NCBI GenBank assembly: GCA_016716705.1
Contig: JADJVF010000017.1
Location: forward strand, 1-64,000
Reading direction: 5' to 3'
DNA length: 64,000 bases
From: Holophagales bacterium
Lineage (GTDB): Bacteria > Acidobacteriota > Thermoanaerobaculia > UBA5066
Position numbers and translations under genes: made by a program. The notes beneath the pieces were generated by a model. It had not been told where the DNA came from and did no database searches. It worked only from the letters and a program-made list of their open reading frames with translations. Positions 46,296 through 55,060 of the stretch are shown here, one piece after another. Position 1 is the stretch's first letter. Each line of letters starts with the position of its first letter.

Positions 46296-47099
46296 TTACC
46301 CTCTCCCTGCCGGCAGACCGCCCGGCGGAGTCCCGAGCGTGACGAGGGGCGTGCCGTCGGCCAGCGGCGTGACGCAGGCCGGGACGCCGAAGAGCTCCGA
46401 CAGGGACTTCTCCGTGACGCTCAGGCGGACCGGGCCGGAGACGAGGACCGCGCCGCGCGAGAGGAGGACGGCATCGTCGGCGGTCCGGGCGGCGAGGTCG
46501 ACCTCGTGCGTCGAGAAGACGCAGGTCGCGCCCGTGGCAGCGCGGCGCTTGAGGACGTCGAGGACCAGGAAGCGGTGGCGCGGGTCGAGGCTCGCGGTCG
46601 GCTCGTCGAGGAGAAGAACGCGCGGCTCGCCCGCCAGGACGCGGGCGAGGTAGACCCGTTGCCGTTCGCCTCCCGAGAGGCTTCGCACGTCGCGCTCCTC
46701 GAGTCCCGCAGCGTCGACCTCTTCCAGGGCGGCGCGGGCGACCTCGACGTCCCCGCGGGACGGTGTCGCGAACGGGCCGAGAAAGGGAGTGCGACCGAGG
46801 AGGACGACGTCGAGCGCCGTCGCCGGGAAGAACGGCTCGAACCCCTGCGGAAGGTAGCCGAGGACCCGGGCCGCAGCCCGGCGGGGAACGCTCCCGAGCG
46901 GCGCTCCGTCGAGGAGGACCCTGCCGCGGGAGAGGACGAGGAGGCCCGCGAGAGCTTTCAGGAGCGTCGATTTTCCAGAGCCGTTCTCGCCCAGGAGCGC
47001 GACGAGACGCCCCTCTCCGAAGGCGAGCGTGATGCCGCGCAGGACGTCGCGCCCCCTGGCGTAGCCGGCGGAAACGCCCTCGAGGGCGAGGGGCGTCAG
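46296..47099 (-). CDS. ABC transporter ATP-binding protein (BtuD/FecE/FhuC type)
   Basis: About 267 residues. Walker A is VALLGENGSGKSTLLKALAG, signature RSLSGGERQRVYLARVLAG and Walker B RVLLLDEPTASLDPRH. This subfamily powers cobalamin, haem and siderophore import. The best start is a CTG at 47099 that overlaps the permease stop as CTGA; no ATG or GTG fits the conserved N-terminus TPLALEGVSAGYA. The gene follows its permease and binding protein. B12 import would suit a cell with many B12-type radical SAM enzymes, but motifs do not distinguish it from siderophore uptake. Confidence 0.88.
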   Translation of the reverse strand: MTPLALEGVSAGYARGRDVLRGITLAFGEGRLVALLGENGSGKSTLLKALAGLLVLSRGRVLLDGAPLGSVPRRAAARVLGYLPQGFEPFFPATALDVVLLGRTPFLGPFATPSRGDVEVARAALEEVDAAGLEERDVRSLSGGERQRVYLARVLAGEPRVLLLDEPTASLDPRHRFLVLDVLKRRAATGATCVFSTHEVDLAARTADDAVLLSRGAVLVSGPVRLSVTEKSLSELFGVPACVTPLADGTPLVTLGTPPGGLPAGRG

Positions 47100-48085
47100 G
47101 CGCGCCTCCGGAGGAGGACGAGGAACGCCGGGGCGCCGAGGAGCGCCGTCACGGCGCCGATCGAGATCTCGTTCGGGGCGAAGAGGGTCCGCGCGAGGAG
47201 ATCGGAAGCGACGAGGAGGATCCCTCCACCCAGGAATGATCCGAGGAGGAGCGCCCGGTGGCCGTGGGTCAGGCGCCTCACGACGTGAGGGACGAGGAGG
47301 CCGACGAACCCGATGATCCCCGCGTGCGCGACGGCCGCCGCCGCCAGGAGCGAGGCGGCGAGGTACGCGATCCGCTTGGCCCTTTCCACCGGTACACCGA
47401 GCGTGAAGGCGGTTTCCTCGCCGAGCGTCATCGCGTCGAAGGCGCGCGCGAGGGGGAGGAGCACCGCGAGGCCCAGCGCCGAGTACGCCAGGAGCGAGAG
47501 AACCGCGTCTCCCGTGGCGCCGGAGAGCGAGCCGAGCATCCAGAAGACGAAGCCCCGGGCGCCCGCCGCGTCGCTGAAGGAAAGGAGGAAGAGAAGGACA
47601 GCCGAGGCGAGAGCGTTCACCACGACACCCGACAGGAGAAGGCGCCCGCGGTCGAGCCTTCCTCCCACCGAAGCGCCGAGACCGACGAGAAGGACGGCGC
47701 CGAGGGCTCCGGCGAGGGAGGCGATCGGGAGGGCGAACGAGCCGAGCAGGCCGCCTGCTCCGGCACCGAGGAGGATCGCGACGAGGGTGCCGCACGCCGC
47801 GCCGCCAGAGACGCCGAGGAGGTAGGGATCCGCGAGAGGATTGCCGAGGAGGGCCTGGAGGGCCGCCCCCGAGAGGGCGAGCGCCCCGCCGACGAGAAGA
47901 CCGAGAAGAGCGCGGGGCAGCCGGAGATCGCGGACGATCGTCACGGTGGCCGGATCGCCCGTTCCCGAGAGCGCGGCGAGCGCATTGGTCGGCGTCAAGT
48001 GGACGCTTCCCACGACGAGCGAAGCGAGGAGCGAGGCGAGGGCGAGAAGGAGGAGGCTGAGGAGGAACGGGCCGGTGCGCCTCAC
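47096..48085 (-). CDS. FecCD/BtuC-family ABC transporter permease
   Basis: 329 residues with about ten membrane helices. LRLPRALLGLLVGGALALSG and LGNPLADPYLLGVSGGAACG are diagnostic of the BtuC/FecCD family, as is FVGLLVPHVVRRLTHGHRAL, which contacts the ATPase. RLFWMLGSLSG-like sequence (FVFWMLGSLSGATGD) is conserved. The GTG at 48085 overlaps the binding-protein stop (GTGA). It imports cobalamin, haem or an iron complex into the cytoplasm. Confidence 0.92.
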   Translation of the reverse strand: MRRTGPFLLSLLLLALASLLASLVVGSVHLTPTNALAALSGTGDPATVTIVRDLRLPRALLGLLVGGALALSGAALQALLGNPLADPYLLGVSGGAACGTLVAILLGAGAGGLLGSFALPIASLAGALGAVLLVGLGASVGGRLDRGRLLLSGVVVNALASAVLLFLLSFSDAAGARGFVFWMLGSLSGATGDAVLSLLAYSALGLAVLLPLARAFDAMTLGEETAFTLGVPVERAKRIAYLAASLLAAAAVAHAGIIGFVGLLVPHVVRRLTHGHRALLLGSFLGGGILLVASDLLARTLFAPNEISIGAVTALLGAPAFLVLLRRRA

Positions 48086-48975
48086 GGCACGACCTCCCGC
48101 AGCTTCTCGACGAGGGCCTCGAGAGCGTCGACGAGACGCGGGCCCGGACGTTCGAGCCACGCTCCCGGCAGGACGACGACGCGTCCCTCCCGCACCGCCG
48201 GGAGGAGGCGCCAGCGACCTCCCGGCGCGAAACCGGCCTGGAAGGCGGCTCTGTTTTCCGCCGTCTCGGGTCGGACGACGACGCGCGGATTCCACGCGAC
48301 CAGCGTCTCGTGCGAGACCCGGGGCCACTCGCCCGCCGACGCCGGCACGACGTTCGACAGTCCCGCCCGGGCGAGGAGATCTCCGACGAACGTCGCAGGA
48401 CCCGCCGCGACCGGGGGATCCGGCCAGATCAGCGCGAGCGCACTCGGGCGATGGGGGCCCCTGCGGGCGGTCGACCGTGCCTGGGCCGCCGAGGCGCGCG
48501 CCTCCAGCGCAGCCACCAGTCGCGCGGCCTCGACCGTCGTCCCGAGCGCGGATCCGACCCTCCGGATGTCCTCGAAGACCCCGGCGAGAGACGAGGCGTC
48601 GGTGACGACGACGCGTACCCCGAGCGAGGCGAGGCGCTCCGCGGCACGCCGGTCGGTACCGTCCTTGGATACGACCGCGAGGTCCGGGCGGAGAGCGACG
48701 ATCCGTTCGAGGTCGGGGGCGAAGCCGCCCAGCTTCACCTTCCCGCTGGACTCGGGTAGGTCGGCCGCGAAATCCGACACTCCGACGACCCTCTTCGCAG
48801 CTCCGAGGGCGTAGACGATCTCGGCCGACGACGGGGCCAGCACGACGATGCGCTGCGGAGACGCGACGGCAGGCGCCGTGGCGGCAAGGAGCGCGCAGGC
48901 AAGCCCGCCGAGGAGCCCGGTCGAAAAGGGCACGAGTGCGGGAGCGGGAGAAGGCAAAGGCCCCGGCACCGTCAC
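48082..48975 (-). CDS. BtuF-like periplasmic substrate-binding protein
   Basis: 297 residues. After a long signal segment (LLGGLACALLAATAPAVASP), RIVVLAPSSAEIVYALGAAK starts the binding domain typical of type III (BtuF/FhuD) proteins. VVGVSDFAADLPESSGKVKL and LERIVALRPDLAVVSKDG follow closely the BtuF pattern, including the PD(L/V)V segment. The C-terminal lobe has ATFVGDLLARAGLSNV. Specificity for cobalamin over siderophore is likely but unproven. Only 58 bases separate it from the upstream gene, too short for a full cobalamin riboswitch. Confidence 0.86.
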   Translation of the reverse strand: MTVPGPLPSPAPALVPFSTGLLGGLACALLAATAPAVASPQRIVVLAPSSAEIVYALGAAKRVVGVSDFAADLPESSGKVKLGGFAPDLERIVALRPDLAVVSKDGTDRRAAERLASLGVRVVVTDASSLAGVFEDIRRVGSALGTTVEAARLVAALEARASAAQARSTARRGPHRPSALALIWPDPPVAAGPATFVGDLLARAGLSNVVPASAGEWPRVSHETLVAWNPRVVVRPETAENRAAFQAGFAPGGRWRLLPAVREGRVVVLPGAWLERPGPRLVDALEALVEKLREVVP

Positions 48976-49033
48976 GCGAGGTGGGTGCCGGGGCCCGTCA
49001 GCGGCCGTCTGGACGACGGGCGCCGGGCGCCCG

Positions 49034-49255
49034 TCAGGACTCCTCGGACTCCTCGAGGTCGTTCTGGATGCCGAGCCGAAGACAGGCCGCGGCGTACATC
49101 TGGCGCGCCGCCTTCTGACCGTTCTGAAGCTCGGCGAGGCGCTCCTTCACCTTGGCCAGCTCTTCCTGGATCTGGGCTTCCAGGTCGCTGATCTCCTTCT
49201 TCGTGACTCGGAGCGTGTTCTCGTAAAACTTCCTCTGTTCGTCGTTGAGACTCAT
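49034..49255 (-). CDS. Small conserved-looking coiled-coil protein
   Basis: 73 residues: NDEQRKFYENTLRVTKKEIS, then heptad-rich sequence (LEAQIQEELAKVKERLAELQ) and an acidic tail. Coding is supported by low Pro/Arg content compared with shadow frames and a good ribosome site before the ATG. No family recognised. It sits between the kinase fusion gene and the BtuF-like gene on the same strand; a role as a small structural or regulatory coil is possible. Confidence 0.7.
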   Translation of the reverse strand: MSLNDEQRKFYENTLRVTKKEISDLEAQIQEELAKVKERLAELQNGQKAARQMYAAACLRLGIQNDLEESEES

Positions 49256-49348
49256 GCGGAAACTCCTTCTCGAATTCCCAATCCGGTTAACTCAGGGCGC
49301 CTCGGGCGCCACGTCGCTTCTCGTCTGGTCTCTCCGCCGCCGTCCGCC

Positions 49349-52231
49349 TCACGGCCTGACGGTGATGGCGAAGGTCTTCCACATCTTCACTCTCACGCCA
49401 TTCTTCGTGGCAGGCTGGATCTGCGATCCCTTCAGGGCGACGAGGGCCGCCTCGTCGACGAACTCATAGGCCGACTTGCGGACGATGCGGGTGTCGGTCA
49501 CCTGTCCGGTCTCGGTCACCAGCGCCATGATCCCGACCGTGCCGAGGCCCGACGGGTCGCCGCTCCTCTTCTGCATCTGCCTTGCCTGAGGCGGCAGCGT
49601 CGGGAACCGGCCGAGCTTGATGAGCTGAGGTCCGACGACACCTGCGCCCTCCCCAACCAGGTCGCCTTCGCGCACGGTCCCGGCGGCCGCGGCCGGGGCA
49701 GCCGGTGCCGGGGCGACCGGACGGGTCGGCTCGGCGACGACGGGCGCGGCGGTCGGCCTGGGCGGAACGGCGGTCGGTTCGGGCGCCTTCGGCGGCTCCG
49801 GGACCCGAGTCGGCTCGGGTGCGGCCTTCGGCGGCGGGAGCGGCTGGCCCGGCGCCAGCGAGACGGCGGGAGCGGCCGGCTGAACGGCGCCCGGCGCCGC
49901 CGGCCTGGCCTGGTCCGCAGCGGCCTTCTGCGCCGCGTCGCGGAGCTTCTTCGCTTCTTCGGCGGTCGCCTTGCGGAGCTCGGCCTCCAGGGCCTTCGGG
50001 TCGATGACCTTCTCGGGAACCGAAGGGGATTCCGTCGTCGCCGGCGCGGCCCCTGTCGTGGCGGGGGCGACGGCGGGAACGGGAGTCGGCACCGGGGCCG
50101 GCTCCGGCGCCTTGCCGCGCATCAGGAAGTAGGCGGCCGCGCCGAGAACGATGACTCCGACGCCAATGCCGGCGAAGAGACCGGTGCGGCTCTTCGAAGG
50201 TTCCTCGCCGATGCTGATCGCGGGCTGCGACACCTCGACCGGCGCAGGGACGGGGGCGGGTTCGGCCGCCTTCTCCTTCTTGGAGATGACGAGGCCCTTC
50301 CCCTTCTTCTTCTCCTCGGGGGCGGGCGCCGCGGCGACTTGTGCGAACGCGGCGTCGATCTGGGCATCGGAGGCGGCAGCGGTCGCCTCGACGAGGCGGT
50401 GCATGTAGATCGCGAGGTCCGCCGGGCCCGGAGCGGGCTGGAAGGAGTAGAGGACCGAGTTGATGTCCTTCTCCATCTCCGAGGCGTTCTGGTAGCGGTC
50501 CTGCGGGTTCTTCGCGAGAGCCTTGAGGACGATCTGGTCGACCTTCTTCGGGACGTCGGGGTTCTTGAGCGACGGCGCTTCCGAGCGCGCGTCGCGAACC
50601 TGCTCGAGAATCGTCAGGTCGGTGTCGCCGCTGAAGAGCCGCTCTCCCGCCAGCATCTCGAACAGGACGATGCCGAGCGAGAAGATGTCGGTCCGCCGGT
50701 CGACCTTCTTCCCCCAGGCCTGCTCGGGGGACATGTACTGGAGCTTGCCCTTGAGCGCGCCGGCCTGGGTCTGCTGGACCTTCGTCGCCGCCTTGGCGAT
50801 GCCGAAGTCGCAGAGCTTGATGTCCCCCTCGAAGCTGATCAGGACGTTCTGCGGCGAGACGTCGCGGTGGACGAGGTTCAGCTCCTTGCCGTCGAGCCCC
50901 AGGCGCCGGTGCGCGTAGTCGAGGGCGTTGGCGACCTTCGAGGCGATGAAGAGCGCGAGATCGACCGGGAGCGGGTAGCCCTTCTCGGACGCCGTCTTCA
51001 GGATGGAGCGGAGGTCCTTGCCCTCGACGTACTCCATCGCGATGTAGTGGTAGGCGTCTTCCTTCCCCAGGTCGTAGATGTGGATGATGTTGTTGTGGGT
51101 CAGCTGGGCCGCGAGCTTGGCCTCGTCGATGAACATCGTGATGAAGTCATCGTTGTCGGCCATGTGCGGGAGGATCCGCTTGATGGCGACGATCTTCTCG
51201 AAGCCTTCCTCCCCGCGCATGCGGGCCCTGTAGACCTCGGCCATTCCGCCGGCCGCGATCTTCTCGAGGAGCTGGTAGCGGCCGAAGCCTCCCGGGCTGC
51301 CCGCGCCCGGCCGCCCCTTGGGGACCGCAACCGGGGCCGGCGCTGGCGCAGGCTTCGGGGCGGGCAGGGGTTCCGGTTTCGGAGCGGGCGCGGGAACGGG
51401 CTTTGGAGCGGGTGCCGGCGCGGCGGGGGGCTTGTCTGCCTTCTCCGCCTTCTCTGCCGGCTTGATCGGGCGCAGGCCCGAGAGGGTGTCGGTGAGCATC
51501 CGGTCGACTGCGGTATCGACCCTCGGCTTCGGGGCCGGGATGGGCTGAGGGATGGAGCCCGTGTCGACACGGAGCGTCCGGTCGGAGACCGGCCCGGGGA
51601 CCGCGGCCGGGCGAACCGGGGCGGGGGGCTCCGCCACGACCCTCGGGATCGCCCCGGACGCCGTGGTCGGCTTCAGGTTGGGGCGGGAGAGGATGCCCGA
51701 AAGCGTCTGCTCGAGCTTCCGGTTGATCCCGGGATCCGTTCCGGCCGGAGCGGGACGGGCTTTCTCCAGCTTTTCCTCTGCTTCGACGCCCGAGATGACG
51801 TCCGAGAAGATGTCGTCGGCAGAGAGGAGCGGCTGACCGCTCGTTCCCGGGAACGGATCGTGGCTCTTTGCACCGAGCGCCGAAGAGATCTCGGCGAGGA
51901 GGGCTTCTTCGGCGAACGGCTTCTCCAGGATTCCCGTGGCGCCTTCCCGGGCCGCGTCGGCTTTCTTGTCCTTTCCCTTGTAGCCCGACGCCATCAGGAG
52001 GACCGGCGGCGTCGGCCCGAGGGCCTGCATTCCGCGGATGACATCGCGCGTCCGGAGCTTGGGCAGGACCGTCGAGATCAGGACGAGGTCGGGCCGGCCA
52101 CGCCTGTAAGCCTCGAGACCGTCCTCGCCGTCCTTGGCGACGACGAGGTCGAAGTCCTTCCCGGCGAGATAGCCCTTGATGCGGTCCAGGTATCTCGGCT
52201 CGTATTCGATCAGGAGAATCGTCTTCGCCAT
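49349..52231 (-). CDS. Pseudoreceiver / Ser-Thr kinase / TonB C-terminal fusion protein
   Basis: 960 residues. Residues 1-120 form a receiver fold (KTILLIEYEPRYLDRIKGYL) in which the phospho-acceptor position is Ser53 in PDLVLISTVLP rather than Asp; the conserved Lys in ILEKPFAEE remains. A Pro/Ala linker leads to a full kinase domain: YQLLEKIAAGGMAEVYRARM, VAIKRILP, VHRDVSPQNVLIS and LCDFGIAKAA. A membrane helix follows (AGIGVGVIVLGAAAYFLM), then Ala/Pro-rich sequence and a TonB-type C-terminal domain (TVGIMALVTETGQVTDTRIV to the end). It could link cytoplasmic phosphorylation with an outer-membrane or envelope partner. Confidence 0.88.
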   Translation of the reverse strand: MAKTILLIEYEPRYLDRIKGYLAGKDFDLVVAKDGEDGLEAYRRGRPDLVLISTVLPKLRTRDVIRGMQALGPTPPVLLMASGYKGKDKKADAAREGATGILEKPFAEEALLAEISSALGAKSHDPFPGTSGQPLLSADDIFSDVISGVEAEEKLEKARPAPAGTDPGINRKLEQTLSGILSRPNLKPTTASGAIPRVVAEPPAPVRPAAVPGPVSDRTLRVDTGSIPQPIPAPKPRVDTAVDRMLTDTLSGLRPIKPAEKAEKADKPPAAPAPAPKPVPAPAPKPEPLPAPKPAPAPAPVAVPKGRPGAGSPGGFGRYQLLEKIAAGGMAEVYRARMRGEEGFEKIVAIKRILPHMADNDDFITMFIDEAKLAAQLTHNNIIHIYDLGKEDAYHYIAMEYVEGKDLRSILKTASEKGYPLPVDLALFIASKVANALDYAHRRLGLDGKELNLVHRDVSPQNVLISFEGDIKLCDFGIAKAATKVQQTQAGALKGKLQYMSPEQAWGKKVDRRTDIFSLGIVLFEMLAGERLFSGDTDLTILEQVRDARSEAPSLKNPDVPKKVDQIVLKALAKNPQDRYQNASEMEKDINSVLYSFQPAPGPADLAIYMHRLVEATAAASDAQIDAAFAQVAAAPAPEEKKKGKGLVISKKEKAAEPAPVPAPVEVSQPAISIGEEPSKSRTGLFAGIGVGVIVLGAAAYFLMRGKAPEPAPVPTPVPAVAPATTGAAPATTESPSVPEKVIDPKALEAELRKATAEEAKKLRDAAQKAAADQARPAAPGAVQPAAPAVSLAPGQPLPPPKAAPEPTRVPEPPKAPEPTAVPPRPTAAPVVAEPTRPVAPAPAAPAAAAGTVREGDLVGEGAGVVGPQLIKLGRFPTLPPQARQMQKRSGDPSGLGTVGIMALVTETGQVTDTRIVRKSAYEFVDEAALVALKGSQIQPATKNGVRVKMWKTFAITVRP

Positions 52232-52308
52232 ACGTCGTGGGGCCTGTGGCCCGGTCCCCCCCGCACTCCGAAGTCTCCTCCGGAAAGTCACCTATTATCG
52301 CCCCGGAA

Positions 52309-53679
52309 GTGGGCCTGTCAACGACGTTTACCGGCGCGGACCAACTGTCCGGACGCTCCTCGCGAGCTTATGACGTTCGTGTTCTCGGCTGCAAGGTCAG
52401 CCAGATCGAGGCCGGCCATCTGGCACGAGTTCTCGAGGCTTCGGGCCTGTCCCGCGTGCGTCCCGGAGAGCCCGCCGACGTCCTGGTCCTTCATGCTTGT
52501 ACCGTCACGGAGCGCGCCGATCGCGACGCTCTCCGGTTGATGCGGCGTCTCCGACGGGAACATCCCGCCGCGCTCCTGGCGGTGACGGGATGTCTCGCCG
52601 AGCGGGACCCGGACGGCCTCGCGCGGCGCCCCGAGGTCGATCTCGTCGCGGGGCACGGATCTTCCGCCGCTCTCGTTCGCCTGGTCGAGGAGGTGCGCGC
52701 GGGGCTCCTCCCCGGGAAGGTCGCCGCGCCCGGCGTTTCCCCCGACGAGGTCCTTCGCTCGCCCCTTGCGTGGACGACGGGACCAGGGCGCACGCGCGCG
52801 TTCCTGAAGGTCCAGGACGGATGCGGCCGGCGCTGTGCTTTCTGTATCGTCCCGTCGCTCCGTGGGAGCGAACGGAGCGCCCCATCGGCCGAGGTCGAGG
52901 AGGCGGTCCGCGTCCTTGGCGCGCAGGGGGTTCCCGAAGTCGTCCTCTGCGGGGTTCACCTGGCGGCGTTCGGAAGTGATCGGGGAGAGAGCCTCGTGGC
53001 GCTCCTCGAGAGACTCGAGTCCCGCCCTCCGGGGTGCCGGGTCCGGCTGTCCTCCCTCGAGCCGATGGAAGCGGGCGAAGCCCTGGTCGACCTCGTCGCC
53101 GCCGGAAGCGTCGTCGTTCCCCACCTCCACCTTCCGCTCCAGTCCGGCTCCGACGCGGTCCTGCGCCGGATGAGACGCGGAATGACGACCGTCCGCTTCC
53201 GCACTCTTCTGGACCGCGCCTGGCGCGGGAACCCGCGGTTCCACCTCGCGACCGACGTCATCGCAGGCTTTCCCGGGGAGACGGACGCCGAGTTCTCCGA
53301 GACGGAGGCGCTCCTGCGAGACCTCCCGCTCGCCTCGCTCCACGTCTTTCCGTTCTCTCCGCGCTCCGGCACCCCCGCCGCGGCTCTCGCCGCGACGGAC
53401 GGCGTGCCGCGAGCCGTGGTGACCCGAAGGGCCGCGCGCCTGCGAGACCTCGACTCGACGATCCGCCGCAGCTTCGCCCGGTCCCACGCCGGACGCCACG
53501 CCGACCTCGTCTCCCTCAGCGGGGGCGTCGGCCTCACCGAGACCTACGTCGAGGCGGCGCTCTCGGCAGGATGCCCTCGGCCAGGGAGCCGCTTCCGGGC
53601 CCGTCTTGCGCTTCTGTCCGACGGGACCCTGGCGGCCCACCCGGAATCCCGGCCTCCTGATAGACTGCAGGGCTCCTAA
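52309..53679 (+). CDS. mtaB: MtaB-like tRNA methylthiotransferase
   Basis: 456 residues from a GTG. The UPF0004 domain starts VRVLGCKVSQIEAGHLARVL with Cys residues for a second cluster (LHACTVTERADRDALR, VTGCLAERDPDGL). The radical SAM motif is VQDGCGRRCAFCIVPSLRG. HLHLPLQSGSDAVLRRMRRG and TDVIAGFPGETDAEFSET complete the core. The pattern, especially GCKVSQIEA, fits MtaB, which adds a methylthio group to t6A37 of tRNA, rather than MiaB. TATTAT at 52293-52298 is ten bases before the GTG. Divergent from the kinase fusion gene. Confidence 0.9.
   Translation: MGLSTTFTGADQLSGRSSRAYDVRVLGCKVSQIEAGHLARVLEASGLSRVRPGEPADVLVLHACTVTERADRDALRLMRRLRREHPAALLAVTGCLAERDPDGLARRPEVDLVAGHGSSAALVRLVEEVRAGLLPGKVAAPGVSPDEVLRSPLAWTTGPGRTRAFLKVQDGCGRRCAFCIVPSLRGSERSAPSAEVEEAVRVLGAQGVPEVVLCGVHLAAFGSDRGESLVALLERLESRPPGCRVRLSSLEPMEAGEALVDLVAAGSVVVPHLHLPLQSGSDAVLRRMRRGMTTVRFRTLLDRAWRGNPRFHLATDVIAGFPGETDAEFSETEALLRDLPLASLHVFPFSPRSGTPAAALAATDGVPRAVVTRRAARLRDLDSTIRRSFARSHAGRHADLVSLSGGVGLTETYVEAALSAGCPRPGSRFRARLALLSDGTLAAHPESRPPDRLQGS
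53661..53666 (+). promoter_or_regulatory. Candidate -10 (TAGACT) for yebC
   Basis: TAGACT lies near the 3' end of the mtaB-like gene, 51 bases before the yebC ATG, and recurs upstream of other genes here (56256, 59700). No convincing -35 is visible. GAGGTGAG before the ATG is the ribosome site. Confidence 0.4.
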
Positions 53680-53717
53680 ATCCCGGCCCCAGCGGCCCGA
53701 ATTCCTCGAGGTGAGTC

Positions 53718-54461
53718 ATGTCCGGTCACAGCAAGTGGAGCACGATCAAGCACAAGAAGGGCGCCGCCGATGCCAAGCGGGGCCGGCTCTTCACGAAGCT
53801 GATCAAGGAAATCACGATGTCCGCCAAGGTCGGCGGCGGCGTCGTCGACTCGAACCCGCGCCTTCGAAGCGCGGTCCTCGCCGCCAAGAAGGCGTCGATG
53901 CCGTCGGACAACATCGACAAGGCGATCAAGCGGGGGACGGGCGAGCTCGAGGGAGTCACCTACGAGGAAATCACCTACGAGGGCTACGGGCCGGGAGGCG
54001 CCGCGATCCTCATCGAGGCGATGACCGACAACAAGAACCGGACGACCGCCGAGGTCCGCCACCTCCTCTCGAAGTACGGCGGGAACCTGGGAGCGACCGG
54101 ATCGGTCGCGTTCCAGTTCTCGAAGAAGGGCTACATCGCCGTCGAGAAGAGCGCCGCCTCCGAGGACGCGCTCATGGAAGCGGCGCTCGAGGCCGGCGCC
54201 GAGGACTTTCAGGCCGAGGATTCCGACGTCTACGAGATCATCACCGACCTGGCCTCCTTCGAGACGGTGAAGGCGCAGCTCGAGGCGAAGAAGTTCGCGC
54301 TCCAGACCGCCGAGCTCCAGATGATCCCGTCGACGATGGTCGCCGTCGGCGAGAAGGCCCCGGCGCTCCTGAAGCTCCTCGACATGCTCGAGGACAACGA
54401 CGACGTCCAGAAGGTCTGGTCGAGCGGCGACATCGACGACCAGTACCTCGAGGACACCTGA
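53718..54461 (+). CDS. yebC: YebC/PmpR-family protein
   Basis: 247 residues, the usual length. [20 protein letters not shown] is the diagnostic N-terminus; [20 protein letters not shown] and [19 protein letters not shown] are also conserved. Members were described as transcription regulators and recently implicated in resolving ribosome stalling at polyproline. It is followed 13 bases later by ruvC, a common arrangement that supports both calls. Confidence 0.97.
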   Translation: MSGHSKWSTIKHKKGAADAKRGRLFTKLIKEITMSAKVGGGVVDSNPRLRSAVLAAKKASMPSDNIDKAIKRGTGELEGVTYEEITYEGYGPGGAAILIEAMTDNKNRTTAEVRHLLSKYGGNLGATGSVAFQFSKKGYIAVEKSAASEDALMEAALEAGAEDFQAEDSDVYEIITDLASFETVKAQLEAKKFALQTAELQMIPSTMVAVGEKAPALLKLLDMLEDNDDVQKVWSSGDIDDQYLEDT

Positions 54462-54474
54462 GCCCCGCCCGGCA

Positions 54475-55011
54475 GTGAGGATCCTCGGCGTCGACCCGGG
54501 GAGCCGCGCCGCCGGCTGGGCTCTCGTCTCCTTCGACGGACCGCCCCGGCTCGTCGCCGCCGGGGTCCTGCGTCCCGCCACGAACACGCCGTTCGCCGAG
54601 AGGCTCCTCGCGCTCCACGACGGCCTCCTCTCCGTCGTGGAGCGCGAGCACCCCGACGAGGCGGCCGTGGAACGGGTCTTCTCGGGCGTCAATCCCCAGA
54701 GCCTCATCACGCTCGGCGAGGCACGGGGGGTCCTCCTCCTCGCCCTCGCTCGCGCAGCGCTCCCGATCCACGAGGTCACGCCCGCCGAGATCAAGAAGAC
54801 GATCACCGGCACGGGCCAGGCCGAAAAGGAGCAGGTCCGCAGGATGGTCCTTTCGCTCCTCGGCTCTCCTTCGGGCTTCTCGCGCCTGGCGCTCGACGCT
54901 GCCGACGCAGCGGCGGCCGCCCTCACGCACGGGTTCCGGACGGCGGCCGGGAGGTGTGCCGCCCTGTCCTCGGCCGCGCCTTCTCCCGTCCGGCACCGCG
55001 TGGGCGGTTGA
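54475..55011 (+). CDS. ruvC: Holliday junction endonuclease RuvC
   Basis: 178 residues from a GTG. The four acidic catalytic residues are Asp7 (MRILGVDPGS), Glu66 (AAVERVFSG), Asp141 and Asp144 (LALDAADAAAAALTHG). The enzyme resolves four-way DNA junctions with RuvAB, which are not in the window. The region NPQSLITLGEARGVLLLALA is typical. The C-terminus is slightly extended past the last conserved helix. Operon with yebC. Confidence 0.95.
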   Translation: MRILGVDPGSRAAGWALVSFDGPPRLVAAGVLRPATNTPFAERLLALHDGLLSVVEREHPDEAAVERVFSGVNPQSLITLGEARGVLLLALARAALPIHEVTPAEIKKTITGTGQAEKEQVRRMVLSLLGSPSGFSRLALDAADAAAAALTHGFRTAAGRCAALSSAAPSPVRHRVGG

Positions 55012-55060
55012 GCATCCGGGGGGCGGGTGCTATCGTCTCGCCTCGCGAGACTGCCCACAA

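Noticed and set aside
48976..49033. Cobalamin riboswitch before the BtuF-like gene
   Set aside because: The gap is only 58 bases, and I find no convincing B12-box arrangement; the known class needs about 200 bases.
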